From contig NZ_FQYM01000004.1 in NCBI RefSeq assembly GCF_900141705.1, positions 91,984-155,983 of the forward strand: a stretch of 64,000 nucleotides of DNA, written 5' to 3'. Positions 30,610 through 42,179 of this stretch are shown piece after piece. This DNA comes from Fibrobacter sp. UWP2 (GTDB lineage: Bacteria; Fibrobacterota; Fibrobacteria; Fibrobacterales; Fibrobacteraceae). Position numbers and translations under genes: made by a program. Under the pieces are notes generated by a model that saw nothing but the letters and a program-made list of their open reading frames with translations, was not told the origin of the DNA and ran no database searches. Positions within the stretch are counted from its first letter, which is position 1. Each line of letters starts with the position of its first letter.

Positions 30610-33411
30610 ATGAAACGAGTAGTAACGGGGTTAGCATTGGCGCTTGCAGTAGGCGCGTTTGCTAGCCACCCACAGACCATTAACAAGTATGGTTTTGTCG
30701 GTGTCAACAAGACACAGTCCGCCCAGTCCCTGGGACATTCCAAATTGGTGTTTGTTTTGCTTGGCGATGCCACATTCGGCAACGACATGTTCCCGCAGTA
30801 TCCGGGCTTGTTCGGTGAGAATAATGAGGTCCTCGCCCCTGGCGGATATTCGTTGAGGGACAACTCGCATAGAGCGACCGTCAACGACTATACCGGTGCC
30901 AGCGCCTATACGGGTTTTGCCATCGGCATTTTCAACTACTTTGATATTGGCGCCACGCTCCCGATTTACTACGACCAGTTCACCGGTGAAACGGCGTGTT
31001 CTGCGGAAGAAGTGCAGGCCGGTCAGTGTGACCCCTCGGCGTTGCCTTCGACCAAGGTTGGCTACATAGGCAACCTCCGCGGCGACATCAAGATTCGTTT
31101 CCCGCTCCCTGAAGACCAGCCCATGGATGTGGCTGTGTTCGGCCAGGTGGCTGCCGGTACGGCGAATGCCGAAAAGCAGGGTATTTGGATTCGTGAGCCG
31201 GAATACATCAACAAGGTCAATCGAATCGCCCGTCCGTTCGGTACCAAGAACACGACCATCACTGGCGGTTTGGCTGTGACGGCGGACTTCGACAAGATTG
31301 ACGCCATCCCGCTCCTCATCCACTTGAACGGCGGCTACCGCTACACCACGAACGGCGACTACCTTTCGCTCCCGTTCATGAGCGCCGCTGCCGACATTTA
31401 CTTTACCGACTTCCTCTCCTTGTTCGTGGAATACTACTGGGACATCGAGTTGGATGACTTTAGCATGTGCACCGGCTACGATGCGGCTGGCAACTGCAAC
31501 CAGACTTATGACGAGAGCCTCGACATGAAACAGCTCACCGGTGCGCTGGTGTTCCACCTGCCCATTGGTCTCGACATCCATGTTGGTGCTTCTTACTACT
31601 TGGGCAAGGACAACTTCATTACGGGTACTAGTGTGCTCGAGAATTCCGAACGTCCTGCTGGCGTGGCTGTTTACCAGACCCGCGTGAACCCGGAATACGC
31701 CGTGTACGGCGGTCTTACCTGGAGTGGCTTCCTGCTTCCGCAGGACCGCGATGGCGACGGTGTTACGGATGACGAAGACGATTGCCCCGATGACGTTGGT
31801 CACCGCTTGAACAAGGGTTGCCCGCTTGGCAATCCTGATGCCGACGAAGACGGCGTTTGCGATGGCTGGGTTGCCGAGAAGGGCTTCGAGGATGAATTTG
31901 CTGACGTTTGCGAAGGCGTTGACGAATGCCCGAACGAATCTGGCGAAGGCGAAGACGGTTGCCCGCTCGACGAGCCGGATATGGACAAGGACGGCGTTTG
32001 CGATCCTTGGGTGAGCCAGAAGAAGATGACGAAGAAGTTCAAGGATATTTGTGAAGGCATCGACGAATGCCCGAGCCAGCCTGGTACCGTTGCGTTCGCC
32101 GGCTGCCCGACCAAGGCTCCGGACCCGGATAACGACGGCATGTGCTCTCCGTGGGTGACCGACGAAGGCGTGCTCGGTGACTTTGCCGACCAGTGCAAGG
32201 GCTACGACATGTGTCCGGGTGAATCCGGTCCTAAGGCAAACAAGGGTTGTCCGTGGGATGACCCGGATGCCGACGGTGACGGACTCTGCGACGCCTGGGT
32301 GACCGAGAAGAAGATGGGTTACTACTTTGAGAAGGCCGCCGAAGACGACAAGATCAAGAACGAATGGTTCATTGAAAAGACCTGTAAGGGTATCGACAAG
32401 TGCCCGTCTGAATTCGGTCCTGCCAGCAACGAAGGCTGCCCGCTCGGCAACCCGGATACTGACGAAGACGGAATCTGCGATGCTTGGGTGACCGAGAAGG
32501 GCTTGCTCGACCAGTACGACGGAATTTGCTCCGGCATCGACAAGTGCCCGACCGAAAAGGGTGAAGCGTTTGCCCAGGGTTGCCCGATGGACAATCCGGA
32601 TGCCGACGGCGACAGCCTCTGCGCTTCTTGGGTCTCCGAGAAGGGCATGACGAAGGACTTCAAGGATATGTGCCACGGCGTCGACAAGTGCCCCGCCGAA
32701 GCCGGTCCTGAATGGAACAAGGGTTGCCCGGCCGAGAATCCGGACCCGGATGGCGACTCCCTCTGCTCTCCGTGGGTGACCAAGCAGAAGATGCTTGACC
32801 AGTTCAAGGATATTTGTACCGGTTACGACCGTTGCGAAGACGAAGCCGGTCCGTCTTGGAACAAGGGTTGCCCGATGGAAGACGACCCGGATGCCGATAA
32901 GGATGGCGTCTGCTCTGAATGGGTCTCTAACAAGAAGCTCCAGAAGGAATTCGAAGGCACCTGCACCGGCATTGACCGCTGCCCGGATGTCCCGGGTGAC
33001 GATGGCCACGGCTGCCCGAAGAAGGCTGTCGAAAAGCTTGACGGTGTGACCTTCAAGAGCGGCAAGGCCACTCTCGAATCCAACGCTAAGATGATCTTGA
33101 AGAACGTTGCCAAGAAGCTCAATACCGACGAGTATAAGGACCTGAACATCGTGATCCAGGGCCATACCGACAACGTTGGTAAGGAAAAGACCAACGAGAA
33201 GCTCTCGAAGCAGCGCGCTGAATCCGTGATGAAGGAACTTGCCAAGGCCGGCGTGAACAAGAAGCGCATCAAGGCCATTGGCCTCGGTTCCAGCTGCCCG
33301 GTGGACGACAACAGCACCGCCGACGGCCGCGAGATGAACCGCCGTATCGAAATGCACTTCGTAACGCCGGATAACGACGGTACCAAGTGCGAAAGCAACT
33401 ATGTTCCGTAG
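30610..33411 (+). CDS. OmpA-family outer-membrane protein with thrombospondin type-3 repeats
   Basis: A signal peptide (VVTGLALALAVGAFA) is followed by a beta-barrel-like region to about residue 370. The stretch at about 378-803 starts with DRDGDGVTDDEDDCPDD and contains eight units of the form (N/D/E/A)-P-D-x-D-x-D-G/S-x-C-x-x-W-V, i.e. calcium-binding thrombospondin type-3-like repeats with paired Cys. The OmpA C-terminal domain follows, with IQGHTDNVG and NRRIEMHFV (about 810-925), which anchors to peptidoglycan. At 933 residues it is far longer than E. coli OmpA. TAAGGAG precedes the ATG. A hairpin GGTTTT/AAAACC in the leader may stabilise the mRNA. A terminator follows. Confidence 0.88.
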   Translation: MKRVVTGLALALAVGAFASHPQTINKYGFVGVNKTQSAQSLGHSKLVFVLLGDATFGNDMFPQYPGLFGENNEVLAPGGYSLRDNSHRATVNDYTGASAYTGFAIGIFNYFDIGATLPIYYDQFTGETACSAEEVQAGQCDPSALPSTKVGYIGNLRGDIKIRFPLPEDQPMDVAVFGQVAAGTANAEKQGIWIREPEYINKVNRIARPFGTKNTTITGGLAVTADFDKIDAIPLLIHLNGGYRYTTNGDYLSLPFMSAAADIYFTDFLSLFVEYYWDIELDDFSMCTGYDAAGNCNQTYDESLDMKQLTGALVFHLPIGLDIHVGASYYLGKDNFITGTSVLENSERPAGVAVYQTRVNPEYAVYGGLTWSGFLLPQDRDGDGVTDDEDDCPDDVGHRLNKGCPLGNPDADEDGVCDGWVAEKGFEDEFADVCEGVDECPNESGEGEDGCPLDEPDMDKDGVCDPWVSQKKMTKKFKDICEGIDECPSQPGTVAFAGCPTKAPDPDNDGMCSPWVTDEGVLGDFADQCKGYDMCPGESGPKANKGCPWDDPDADGDGLCDAWVTEKKMGYYFEKAAEDDKIKNEWFIEKTCKGIDKCPSEFGPASNEGCPLGNPDTDEDGICDAWVTEKGLLDQYDGICSGIDKCPTEKGEAFAQGCPMDNPDADGDSLCASWVSEKGMTKDFKDMCHGVDKCPAEAGPEWNKGCPAENPDPDGDSLCSPWVTKQKMLDQFKDICTGYDRCEDEAGPSWNKGCPMEDDPDADKDGVCSEWVSNKKLQKEFEGTCTGIDRCPDVPGDDGHGCPKKAVEKLDGVTFKSGKATLESNAKMILKNVAKKLNTDEYKDLNIVIQGHTDNVGKEKTNEKLSKQRAESVMKELAKAGVNKKRIKAIGLGSSCPVDDNSTADGREMNRRIEMHFVTPDNDGTKCESNYVP

Positions 33412-33437
33412 TCGCTTTTGATCGGTAAATTTTAAAA

Positions 33438-33468
33438 GTCCCGGGTTAACCCCCGGGATTTTTTTTAC
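33438..33468 (+). terminator. Terminator of the OmpA-family gene
   Basis: GTCCCGGGTT-AACC-CCCGGGAT-type stem followed by eight T. Confidence 0.88.
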
Positions 33469-33491
33469 ACCATAAATTCTACATTTGCAGC

Positions 33492-33749
33492 ATGACGAAA
33501 CTCGATGAAATTTTGACAGCGAACAACCTTGCGAACCACGCCCTGGTCGAGGTGCTGCCCGCCAATTTAAACCACAAGATGGTCCAGAAGGCGCGTTTGG
33601 GCAAAAAGCCCGTGCCCAAGCACACGCAGGACCTCATTACGCAGGCACTGAACATGGTGCTCCGTCAGGTGGCTGCAGACGGCGACGGCACCGCGAAGCA
33701 GTACAAGCGTGTGGAACTTTTCGGGGAGAGCAGTTCGATTGATAATTGA
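33492..33749 (+). CDS. Small basic protein of unknown function
   Basis: Eighty-five residues beginning MTKLDEILTANNLANHALVE. The middle is basic (QKARLGKKPVPKHTQD) and followed by a helix with LITQALNMVLRQV. This could be a small nucleic-acid-binding protein, but I do not recognise it. It has no Shine-Dalgarno sequence; TACATT is six nt before the ATG. After the stop lies a short imprecise GATGATT-type simple repeat (about 33741-33768). Confidence 0.6.
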   Translation: MTKLDEILTANNLANHALVEVLPANLNHKMVQKARLGKKPVPKHTQDLITQALNMVLRQVAADGDGTAKQYKRVELFGESSSIDN

Positions 33750-33786
33750 TGATTGATGATGGATGATTTTTTATTAAATTAAAACT

Positions 33787-34599
33787 ATGCAGCAATACCT
33801 AGACTTACTTCGTGACATTCTTGAAAATGGCGTGGACCGTTCCGACCGCACCGGAACCGGCACCCGCAGCGTTTTTGGTCGCCAGGTGCGTTACGACCTC
33901 ACCAAGGGCTTCCCGTGCCTCACCACCAAAAAGCTCCACTTGCGTTCCATCATTCACGAACTCTTGTGGTTCTTGAAGGGCGACACCAACATCAAGTATT
34001 TGCACGACAACAAGGTGACTATCTGGGACGAGTGGGCCGACGAGAACGGCGACCTTGGACCGGTGTACGGTCACCAGTGGCGCAGCTGGCCGACTCCGGA
34101 CGGAGGCCACATCGACCAGATTGCGCGTCTTGTAGACAGTTTGAAGAACAATCCCGATTCCCGCAGGCACCTGGTGTGCGCGTGGAACGTGGCCGAGGTC
34201 GACAAGATGGCTCTGCCGCCTTGCCATTGCCTGTTCCAGTTCTACGTGGGCGGGGTAGGCGCGAGCGGCAAACGCAAGCTGAGCTGCCAGCTTTACCAGC
34301 GCAGCGCCGACATGTTCCTGGGAGTCCCGTTCAACATCGCTTCGTATGCGCTCCTCACCATGATGCTCGCGCAGGTGTGCGGCTACGAGGCGGGCGAGTT
34401 CGTACACACGTTTGGTGACTTGCACTTGTACAACAACCACTTTGACCAGGCGCACGAGCAGCTTTCCCGCACGCCGCGCAAACTCCCGACCATGAAGATG
34501 AATCCCGACATCAAGGATCTCTTTGAATTCAAGTTCGAGGATTTTGAGCTCGTGGATTATGACCCGTGGCCGACGATCAAAGCGCCGATTGCAGTTTAA
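33787..34599 (+). CDS. thyA: Thymidylate synthase
   Basis: Converts dUMP to dTMP with methylene-tetrahydrofolate. The sequence shows [12 protein letters not shown], the [19 protein letters not shown] block, the catalytic Cys in [13 protein letters not shown], and [20 protein letters not shown]. Length is 270, slightly above the 264 of E. coli because of an insertion near GVGASGKRK. folA, which regenerates the cofactor, lies 119 bp downstream on the same strand, separated by a repeat. No clear ribosome site is seen; the upstream sequence is TTAAATTAAAACT. Confidence 0.96.
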   Translation: MQQYLDLLRDILENGVDRSDRTGTGTRSVFGRQVRYDLTKGFPCLTTKKLHLRSIIHELLWFLKGDTNIKYLHDNKVTIWDEWADENGDLGPVYGHQWRSWPTPDGGHIDQIARLVDSLKNNPDSRRHLVCAWNVAEVDKMALPPCHCLFQFYVGGVGASGKRKLSCQLYQRSADMFLGVPFNIASYALLTMMLAQVCGYEAGEFVHTFGDLHLYNNHFDQAHEQLSRTPRKLPTMKMNPDIKDLFEFKFEDFELVDYDPWPTIKAPIAV

Positions 34600-34607
34600 T
34601 TTATTGT

Positions 34608-34698
34608 GTCATCCTGAGCGAAGGCGCAAAGCACGAAGTCACTTTGGACACTTGGGCTTCAGCCCTTAGTGATCCATGGTCCCCCTTGCGGGGAGAAG
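34608..34698. repeat. Composite repeat between thyA and folA
   Basis: Starts with GTCATCCTGAGCGAAGGCG (relative of the copies near 3120 and 6246). It continues with CTTTGGACACTTG, hairpin GGGC-TTCA-GCCC, CTTAGTG, then CCATGGT and hairpin CCCC/GGGG. The second part matches the element at 27090-27145 with changed but still pairing stems. Confidence 0.75.
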
Positions 34699-34718
34699 GT
34701 TCTATAGAATGGTTTAAT

Positions 34719-35207
34719 ATGCTTATTTCTGCAATTGTCGCAATTTCAAAGAACAACGTCATCGGTCGTGATGGGCACTTGCCGTGGCACCTCTCCGCCG
34801 ACCTCAAGCGCTTCAAGGCTGTCACTACGGGTCATTCCATTGTTTTGGGCCGCAAGAACTACGACGACATTGGCCGCCCGCTCCCGAACCGCACGAATTA
34901 CGTGTTGACGCGGAACACCGCGTTCGAGGCTCCGGGCTGCGTGGTGTGCAGTAGCCTCGAACAGGCTTTGGACAAAGCCCGTGCCGCCGGCGAGACGGAA
35001 TGCTTTATTATTGGCGGCGCCGCGGTGTACCGCGAGGCCATGCCCCTCGTTAAAAAGCTGTATGTGACCCGCGTGCTTGCCGATGTGGAAGGCGATGTGC
35101 GGTTCCCCGAGTGGGGCGAGGGCTGGCGTAAGGAGAGCGAGGAGACTTTCCCTGCCGACGAGAAGAACGATTACCCGACGCTCTACCAGGTGTGGGTGCG
35201 GGATTAA
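34719..35207 (+). CDS. folA: Dihydrofolate reductase
   Basis: Reduces dihydrofolate with NADPH. The N-terminus ISAIVAISKNNVIG, then DGHLPWHLSADLKRFK, and the later FIIGGAAVYREAM and LYVTRV blocks are diagnostic. I start at the ATG at 34719, which gives 162 residues, a normal length; an earlier GTG at 34566 lies inside thyA and would add residues encoded by the repeat. It is probably in one transcript with thyA. The next gene begins 17 nt after the stop. Confidence 0.94.
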   Translation: MLISAIVAISKNNVIGRDGHLPWHLSADLKRFKAVTTGHSIVLGRKNYDDIGRPLPNRTNYVLTRNTAFEAPGCVVCSSLEQALDKARAAGETECFIIGGAAVYREAMPLVKKLYVTRVLADVEGDVRFPEWGEGWRKESEETFPADEKNDYPTLYQVWVRD

Positions 35208-35224
35208 CGAGGGGTGAATCTACG

Positions 35225-36511
35225 ATGCTCGAGTTCAACGTTTTTTACAAGCTTTTGGCTGCCCTGGGTATTGGCTTTGTGATTGGTCTCCAGCGTGAGG
35301 CGTCTTACGATCGCAACCACGAGCACCATCCCGCGGGCTTGCGCACGTTTACCATTGTGAGCCTGTGCGGCGCGGTCGCGAGTTACCTCGCCGAGCTCAT
35401 GGGTTCTACGGCGCCTTTTATTGCGGGCTTTGTACTGATTGGCCTCTTGGTGTTGACGACCCATATTGCCTACGGGTTGCGGCATGCCGACGACAAGCTT
35501 GCGCTTGCGGGGATTACGACCAGCGTCGCCCTTTTCCTCATATACTTTTTGGGAGCCCTTTGCTGGTTCAACAAGCTGCTCGAGGCGTGCATCCTCATGG
35601 TGGTGTTGCTGTGGCTGCTCACGTTCAAGTGGCAATTGCACAACGTCGCCGAAAAGATCTCGACCGAGGATATTGCCGCCACAGTGAAGTTTGCAGTCAT
35701 CTCCCTCATGGTGCTCCCTTTTTTGCCCAACCAGGCTTACGGCCCGTCGGGTCTCGAGGTATTGAACCCGCACACCATCTGGCTTTTTGTGGTGTTCATC
35801 AGCGGTATCGGTTTTGTGAGCTACGTGCTCATCAAGATTATTGGCCCGGGCAAGGGCATTTGGCTTACGGGGCTCTTTGGCGGGCTCGCGAGCAGCACCG
35901 CGCTTACGCTCAACATGGTTGGCCGCAGCCGCGAGAACTCGAGCTACGCCAATGACTTCGCCCAGAGCATTGTGCTCAGCTGGTCGGTGATGTATGTGCG
36001 CCTTTACCTCATCTGCATTTTCTTGATGCCCCACATGGCGGGCGCCTTGGCGCTCCCTTTGCTGGTCCCGGCAATTCCTAGTTTTATATACGCGTTCTAC
36101 CTCAAGTTCAGGGATGGTAAGGAACATACCGAGAAGTCCTCTGACTTTAGCAACCCCTTCAGGCTTTTGCCTGCCATCAAGTTCGGCCTTGTTTTTACTG
36201 CGGTGATGTTCGTCGCGAACGCCGCCCGCGTGTACCTGGGTCACGGCGCCTTGATCGCCTGCAGCTTTTTGGGTGGCGCCGCCGAGATGGACGCCGTCGC
36301 GTTCTCGCTTATCGACATGAGCATGAAGGCGGCCATTGCCCACAGCGATCTTATTCTTTCGCTTCTTTTTGCAGGGCTTGCCAACACGATTACCAAGGGC
36401 TGCCTGGTGTTTTTCCTTGGGGACCGCGGACTGTGCAAGCCCATTCTCCCGGGCGTCGTGCTGATTTGCATTGCGACGGTCGCTCTCATTTTGTTCTACG
36501 CTGGGCTTTAG
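35225..36511 (+). CDS. MgtC/SapB + DUF4010 family membrane protein
   Basis: About a dozen hydrophobic segments. The N-terminus LAALGIGFVIGLQRE is the MgtC/SapB motif, and GLRTFTIVSLCGAVASY follows. The second half carries the DUF4010 pattern (GFVSYVLIKIIGPGKG, FGGLASSTALTLNM). Length is 428 from the ATG at 35225, which has GAGGGG upstream; the GTG at 35192 overlaps folA. These proteins are inner-membrane and of unknown function, possibly transporters. thiD follows directly (TAG-ATG). Confidence 0.85.
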   Translation: MLEFNVFYKLLAALGIGFVIGLQREASYDRNHEHHPAGLRTFTIVSLCGAVASYLAELMGSTAPFIAGFVLIGLLVLTTHIAYGLRHADDKLALAGITTSVALFLIYFLGALCWFNKLLEACILMVVLLWLLTFKWQLHNVAEKISTEDIAATVKFAVISLMVLPFLPNQAYGPSGLEVLNPHTIWLFVVFISGIGFVSYVLIKIIGPGKGIWLTGLFGGLASSTALTLNMVGRSRENSSYANDFAQSIVLSWSVMYVRLYLICIFLMPHMAGALALPLLVPAIPSFIYAFYLKFRDGKEHTEKSSDFSNPFRLLPAIKFGLVFTAVMFVANAARVYLGHGALIACSFLGGAAEMDAVAFSLIDMSMKAAIAHSDLILSLLFAGLANTITKGCLVFFLGDRGLCKPILPGVVLICIATVALILFYAGL

Positions 36512-37255
36512 ATGATTCACGCATTGTCCATTGCCGGTTTTGACGGCAGCGCCGGCGCAGGCATTTTGGCCGACGTCAAGACCATGGCCTACTTTGGTGT
36601 GTACGGGCAGGCGGTTTGCACGGCGCTCACCGAGCAGAACGAAGATGAATTCGTCGCCCCCAACTGGGTCGCTTGGGACCGCATTGAGGCGCAACTTGGG
36701 ATGCTCTTTAAAAAACACGCCTTCGGGTTCGTGAAAATCGGTTTAGTCGAAAATGTGTCCGTGCTCAAGAAGATTGTGGGGTCCGTGCGGGCGAAGTCCC
36801 CGGACGCCTTCGTTGTTTGGGACCCCATTGTGAGCGCGACTTCGGGCTACTGCTTTTTGAACCCCGGCGAGAAGGATGAATTTGTTTCGCTTTTGAAGTT
36901 TGTGGATCTTGTGACGCCCAACATGGACGAGTTCCGCTTCCTCGGTTTAAAGGAACTTTGCGACGAAGGCAAATTTGAGATGGGGAGGGATTGCGCCGTA
37001 CTTTTGAAGGGCGGTCATACCGACGACGCCGATGCGGTCGACACCCTTTGGACTCGTGACGGCGTCTCGCATTGTTTTGCGTCGCCCCGCGTTGCTGGCG
37101 CGGGCAAGCACGGTACGGGCTGCAACCTGAGCAGCGCCATCTTGGCGAACGTCGCTCTGGGCAAAACGCTGCCCGAAGCGTGCCGCACGGCAAAGGCCTA
37201 CATGGACCGATTTATTGTGAGCGGCGATGGACGTCTTGGGTTTGTTGTCAAGTAA
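36512..37255 (+). CDS. thiD: ThiD-family phosphomethylpyrimidine / pyridoxal kinase
   Basis: A ribokinase-fold kinase: SIAGFDGSAGAGILADVKTM at the start, V-W-D-P-I-V in the middle, LLKGGH, and the anion-hole motif AGKHGTGCNLSSAIL near the end. ThiD phosphorylates HMP and HMP-P for thiamine synthesis; related enzymes use pyridoxal. Length 247 is normal. The start touches the stop of the upstream membrane-protein gene. No thiamine riboswitch or other thi gene is seen, so the substrate is not certain. Confidence 0.84.
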   Translation: MIHALSIAGFDGSAGAGILADVKTMAYFGVYGQAVCTALTEQNEDEFVAPNWVAWDRIEAQLGMLFKKHAFGFVKIGLVENVSVLKKIVGSVRAKSPDAFVVWDPIVSATSGYCFLNPGEKDEFVSLLKFVDLVTPNMDEFRFLGLKELCDEGKFEMGRDCAVLLKGGHTDDADAVDTLWTRDGVSHCFASPRVAGAGKHGTGCNLSSAILANVALGKTLPEACRTAKAYMDRFIVSGDGRLGFVVK

Positions 37256-37258
37256 GCT

Positions 37259-38152
37259 CTATTTGCTGGTCAGCCAAGTTTTGGCTTTCTTTTGGATAAA
37301 TGCTTTTACTTTGTCTGGGAATTCCACGTAGCGGCCCAGCAGGCGTTTCTTGGTAAAGTAGCCCGTCTCGCGGGAGTCTACGCAGTGGTTGCCGCGGAGG
37401 CATGCCAAAAAGTAGCAGTCGTCCTCGACAACGATTTCGTTGATGAGGCTAGAGTCGGCTTCGTGGAGCAATTCGCGGCGGAGCTTGATGGGGGAGTTCC
37501 CCGGTTCGCTTTGGCGGATCTGCATTTCTATGAGCCTGCGGTCTTGCCACGGGAGCACGTTGATTTCTTGAAGGCTCACTTGGCGGTTGCTCAGCTTGGT
37601 GGAACCCACGCGGTCGATGTTGATTTCGCGCTCGCCCTGCCACAGGGTCGTTTTGATATGGAAGTTGACGCCTTGCTCGTGCAGGAGCGTGATGGCGTTG
37701 TCTTGCTCCACGTCGTTCAGGGCGTCAAAGTGGAGCGTGTCGCCTTTTTTGGGGACGTAGATGTCGCGACTCTCGATAAAGGCGTTCTCGCCCCGCCACA
37801 GGGTGCGGAACTTGCCCGACTTGATGAACCCTTTGTCAGAAATGTGGAGTGTGTCGCCCGGCATGGCGATCACGCGGCGCACCAGCGTCTCGTGGTTGCG
37901 GAGTTCAGCCCAAACGGTCTCGTTTTTTTTGACCTGGTCAATGCACTGCGGGAGCTTGCAGACCCACAAAAAGGAATTCTCCTTGTGGCGCGGGTACATA
38001 GAGTTGTTGGTCATTTTGAGCGGCTCGAACACATAGTGACGGGCGAGGAGCGCCACGGCGAACGCCAAAACCAGCACGAACACGAGGAAGAACACGTGGG
38101 ATTGCGAGTTCATCCTCTGGAGTTTTTTTACGGTGTGCTTGAGCGAACGCAT
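37259..38152 (-). CDS. Signal peptidase I-like protein with altered catalytic dyad
   Basis: One N-terminal transmembrane helix (about 19-40), then the SPase I boxes: the Ser region TNNSMYP (Ser51), LVRRVIAMPGD (box D) and LRGNHCVDSRETG (box E, normally GDNxxxSxDSR). In active enzymes box D reads K-R-x-x-G-x-P-G-D and the Lys is the general base. Here the first basic residue is Arg92. The Ser is kept. So it may be inactive, weakly active or specialised. It lies 14 nt downstream of lepA, the usual lepA-lepB order. Length 297. Confidence 0.82.
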   Translation of the reverse strand: MRSLKHTVKKLQRMNSQSHVFFLVFVLVLAFAVALLARHYVFEPLKMTNNSMYPRHKENSFLWVCKLPQCIDQVKKNETVWAELRNHETLVRRVIAMPGDTLHISDKGFIKSGKFRTLWRGENAFIESRDIYVPKKGDTLHFDALNDVEQDNAITLLHEQGVNFHIKTTLWQGEREINIDRVGSTKLSNRQVSLQEINVLPWQDRRLIEMQIRQSEPGNSPIKLRRELLHEADSSLINEIVVEDDCYFLACLRGNHCVDSRETGYFTKKRLLGRYVEFPDKVKAFIQKKAKTWLTSK

Positions 38153-38166
38153 GGGATTCCTTGGGC

Positions 38167-39987
<1,821 letters not shown>

Positions 39988-40046
39988 ACAAATATGTGTG
40001 GTTACGGAACAGATTTTTGACGCAAAATATAGAAAAGTTGCGCACG

Positions 40047-42179
40047 CTAAGTTTCTTGACCCGCCTTTTGCTTGGCTTCACGCTCGGCCCTGCGGGATTC
40101 CTTGAGCTGGCGCTCTTCGTACAGGTCCTTGATGATGTGCAAGAACGACTCCATGATGACGGGGTCGAAGTGCTTGCCAATGCCCTCGGTCATGATCTGC
40201 AGTGTCTTTTCGTAGCTGAAGGGTTCCTTGTACGAGCGCCTCATGATGAGGGCGTCAAACACGTCGGCGACCGCCATGATGCGCGCCGAGAGCGGGATGT
40301 CGGTGCCGGCGAGGTGCTCGGGGTAACCCGTACCATCCCACTTTTCGTGATGGTAGTGCGCCATGTCGATGGCCTCTTCGAGGTAGTCGATCTTGATGGA
40401 GGTCGACATGGTCTTGGTGATGTTTCTCAAAATCTTGGCGCCCTCTTCGGAATGGCTCTTCATGATGGCGAATTCCTCGTCGGTGAGCTTGCCCGGTTTG
40501 TTGAGCACGGCATCCGAAATCTGGATTTTGCCGAGGTCGTGCAACGGTGCGGCGTGGCAGACTTTTTCGAAGAACTCGTCGTTAATCTGGTCGGGGTACT
40601 TGCCTTCTTGCTGCATTTGGTCCACGATTCTAAGCACGTAGTACGAGGTATTCTTGAGGTGGTCTCCGGTGCACTTGTCGCGGGCTTCCACGAGTTCGGC
40701 GACCTTGTAAATCAGCTTCTCCTGCATCTCGGTGAGCTGGTCAATATAGGTGGTGGACTCCGATGCCATTTGCACCAGCGCCTTGTACAGGTTCTCGATT
40801 TCGTCGAAGGTGTGGATGTTCAGGGAATTCAGGTAGTTGAGCCCGTTGCGGCGGTCGGCGGTGGACTTGTTCGTAAAGCGGAGCGTGCCCCTTGCCATGG
40901 CGTTCACGGGGTACACGACGCCGCGTTTAACCGCCTCGAGTACAAAGGCCATGATGATGATGGAGAGCCCGAAGAATAGCGAGAGCGTCTTGATGAAGAA
41001 TACGATGTTGTCGATCTTGATGTCCATCATGGAGACGTCGGCGGCGATGTAGGCGACCGCCTTGCCGTCCTTGTTCCTCAGCGCCCTGTAGACGGTCATG
41101 AGCCAGCCGTATTCGTCGTTGGTCACAACGGGGGCGACGTCCTTGCCGGCAATAAAGTCGGGGACGAGCGCGGCGAAGGATTCCTCGACGGGGATGATCT
41201 CGCCGACTTCGTCGGCTTCAACGCCCTCGGCGTCAAAGTCGAACAGCACGTGGCACCCGGCCTGGTCAAAGGCGTAGGCGTAGTAGAACTTGACTTGCGG
41301 GAAGCTGTTCTTGATGCCAAAGAGTTGCTTTTCGAGTTCGTTGTAACCCTCGGCGGAGCGTCCCTGGGCAAGGTAGGTGGCCACCATGTCGGGGTCGATG
41401 AGGCTTGCGGCGGCGTCGGTCGCGCTCTTGCCGATGTTCTCGTAGTTGCGGGTGGCCACGTTCTTGTTGAGGTAGTAGCCGATGGTGCAGGCGAGGGCGC
41501 CCAGCAGGAGTTCGGAGATGACAACGACGATAATGACCTTGCGGAGGAGCGAGAGGCGCGTCTCGAACTGCATTGGCGTCTTGATTTCGTGGAGACGGAA
41601 GGGGGCCGCGCAGAGGTTCTTGATGCGGAGCGGGATGAACCGGAAAATCCAGAGCGAGAGCACCACCACGCAGGTTTTGTCGAGGATGTCGGCGATGAAG
41701 CCTCCGCCCAGTTGCGCCGAGAACCGGTTGCTGATGCCGGAGTCAAGGAGCCTCTGCACAAACGGGGCCGAAGCATTTGTGGTGAAATCGAAGCCGAACA
41801 GGAACCAGCTGAAGACAGACCCCAGAACGCCGTTGAGGAGCGCCAGGGCGACTATGGCGAGGATGGTCTTGCGCACCGACTTGAAGTAGTGCTTTTTGTA
41901 GAAGTAGACGGTGCAGACGGCGATGAGGATGTAGATGATGCCGTAGTAGACGGCGAGGGGCTCAAAAAAGCTGAAGAAGATGGTAGAGAAGAAACCGACC
42001 ATGATCCCGGGGAATGCTCCCCCCAGCATGGCAACGAGGACCGTGCCGATGGTGTTCAGGTACAGGGGCATACTGAGCTTGTACACAAGAACAGACAGGG
42101 CGAAGTTGACGGCGATTCCGGCGAGAATCATCCCTATTACGGTGATGACCGTGGATTTTTTTGTGTGCAACAGATCCAT
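40047..42179 (-). CDS. Membrane sensor protein with HD-GYP domain
   Basis: Residues 1-190 form about five to six transmembrane helices containing [18 protein letters not shown], which looks like a substrate-binding (ECF S-component-like) membrane sensor. A further helix (about 212-235) leads to an extracytoplasmic domain (about 240-395), another helix, and then the HD-GYP domain (about 500-690) with [10 protein letters not shown] and [16 protein letters not shown] enzymes hydrolyse c-di-GMP or related cyclic dinucleotides; all metal-ligand residues I can place are kept. A Lys/Glu/Arg-rich helix ends the protein. It is a single gene, divergent from the cyclophilin gene. Confidence 0.85.
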   Translation of the reverse strand: MDLLHTKKSTVITVIGMILAGIAVNFALSVLVYKLSMPLYLNTIGTVLVAMLGGAFPGIMVGFFSTIFFSFFEPLAVYYGIIYILIAVCTVYFYKKHYFKSVRKTILAIVALALLNGVLGSVFSWFLFGFDFTTNASAPFVQRLLDSGISNRFSAQLGGGFIADILDKTCVVVLSLWIFRFIPLRIKNLCAAPFRLHEIKTPMQFETRLSLLRKVIIVVVISELLLGALACTIGYYLNKNVATRNYENIGKSATDAAASLIDPDMVATYLAQGRSAEGYNELEKQLFGIKNSFPQVKFYYAYAFDQAGCHVLFDFDAEGVEADEVGEIIPVEESFAALVPDFIAGKDVAPVVTNDEYGWLMTVYRALRNKDGKAVAYIAADVSMMDIKIDNIVFFIKTLSLFFGLSIIIMAFVLEAVKRGVVYPVNAMARGTLRFTNKSTADRRNGLNYLNSLNIHTFDEIENLYKALVQMASESTTYIDQLTEMQEKLIYKVAELVEARDKCTGDHLKNTSYYVLRIVDQMQQEGKYPDQINDEFFEKVCHAAPLHDLGKIQISDAVLNKPGKLTDEEFAIMKSHSEEGAKILRNITKTMSTSIKIDYLEEAIDMAHYHHEKWDGTGYPEHLAGTDIPLSARIMAVADVFDALIMRRSYKEPFSYEKTLQIMTEGIGKHFDPVIMESFLHIIKDLYEERQLKESRRAEREAKQKAGQET

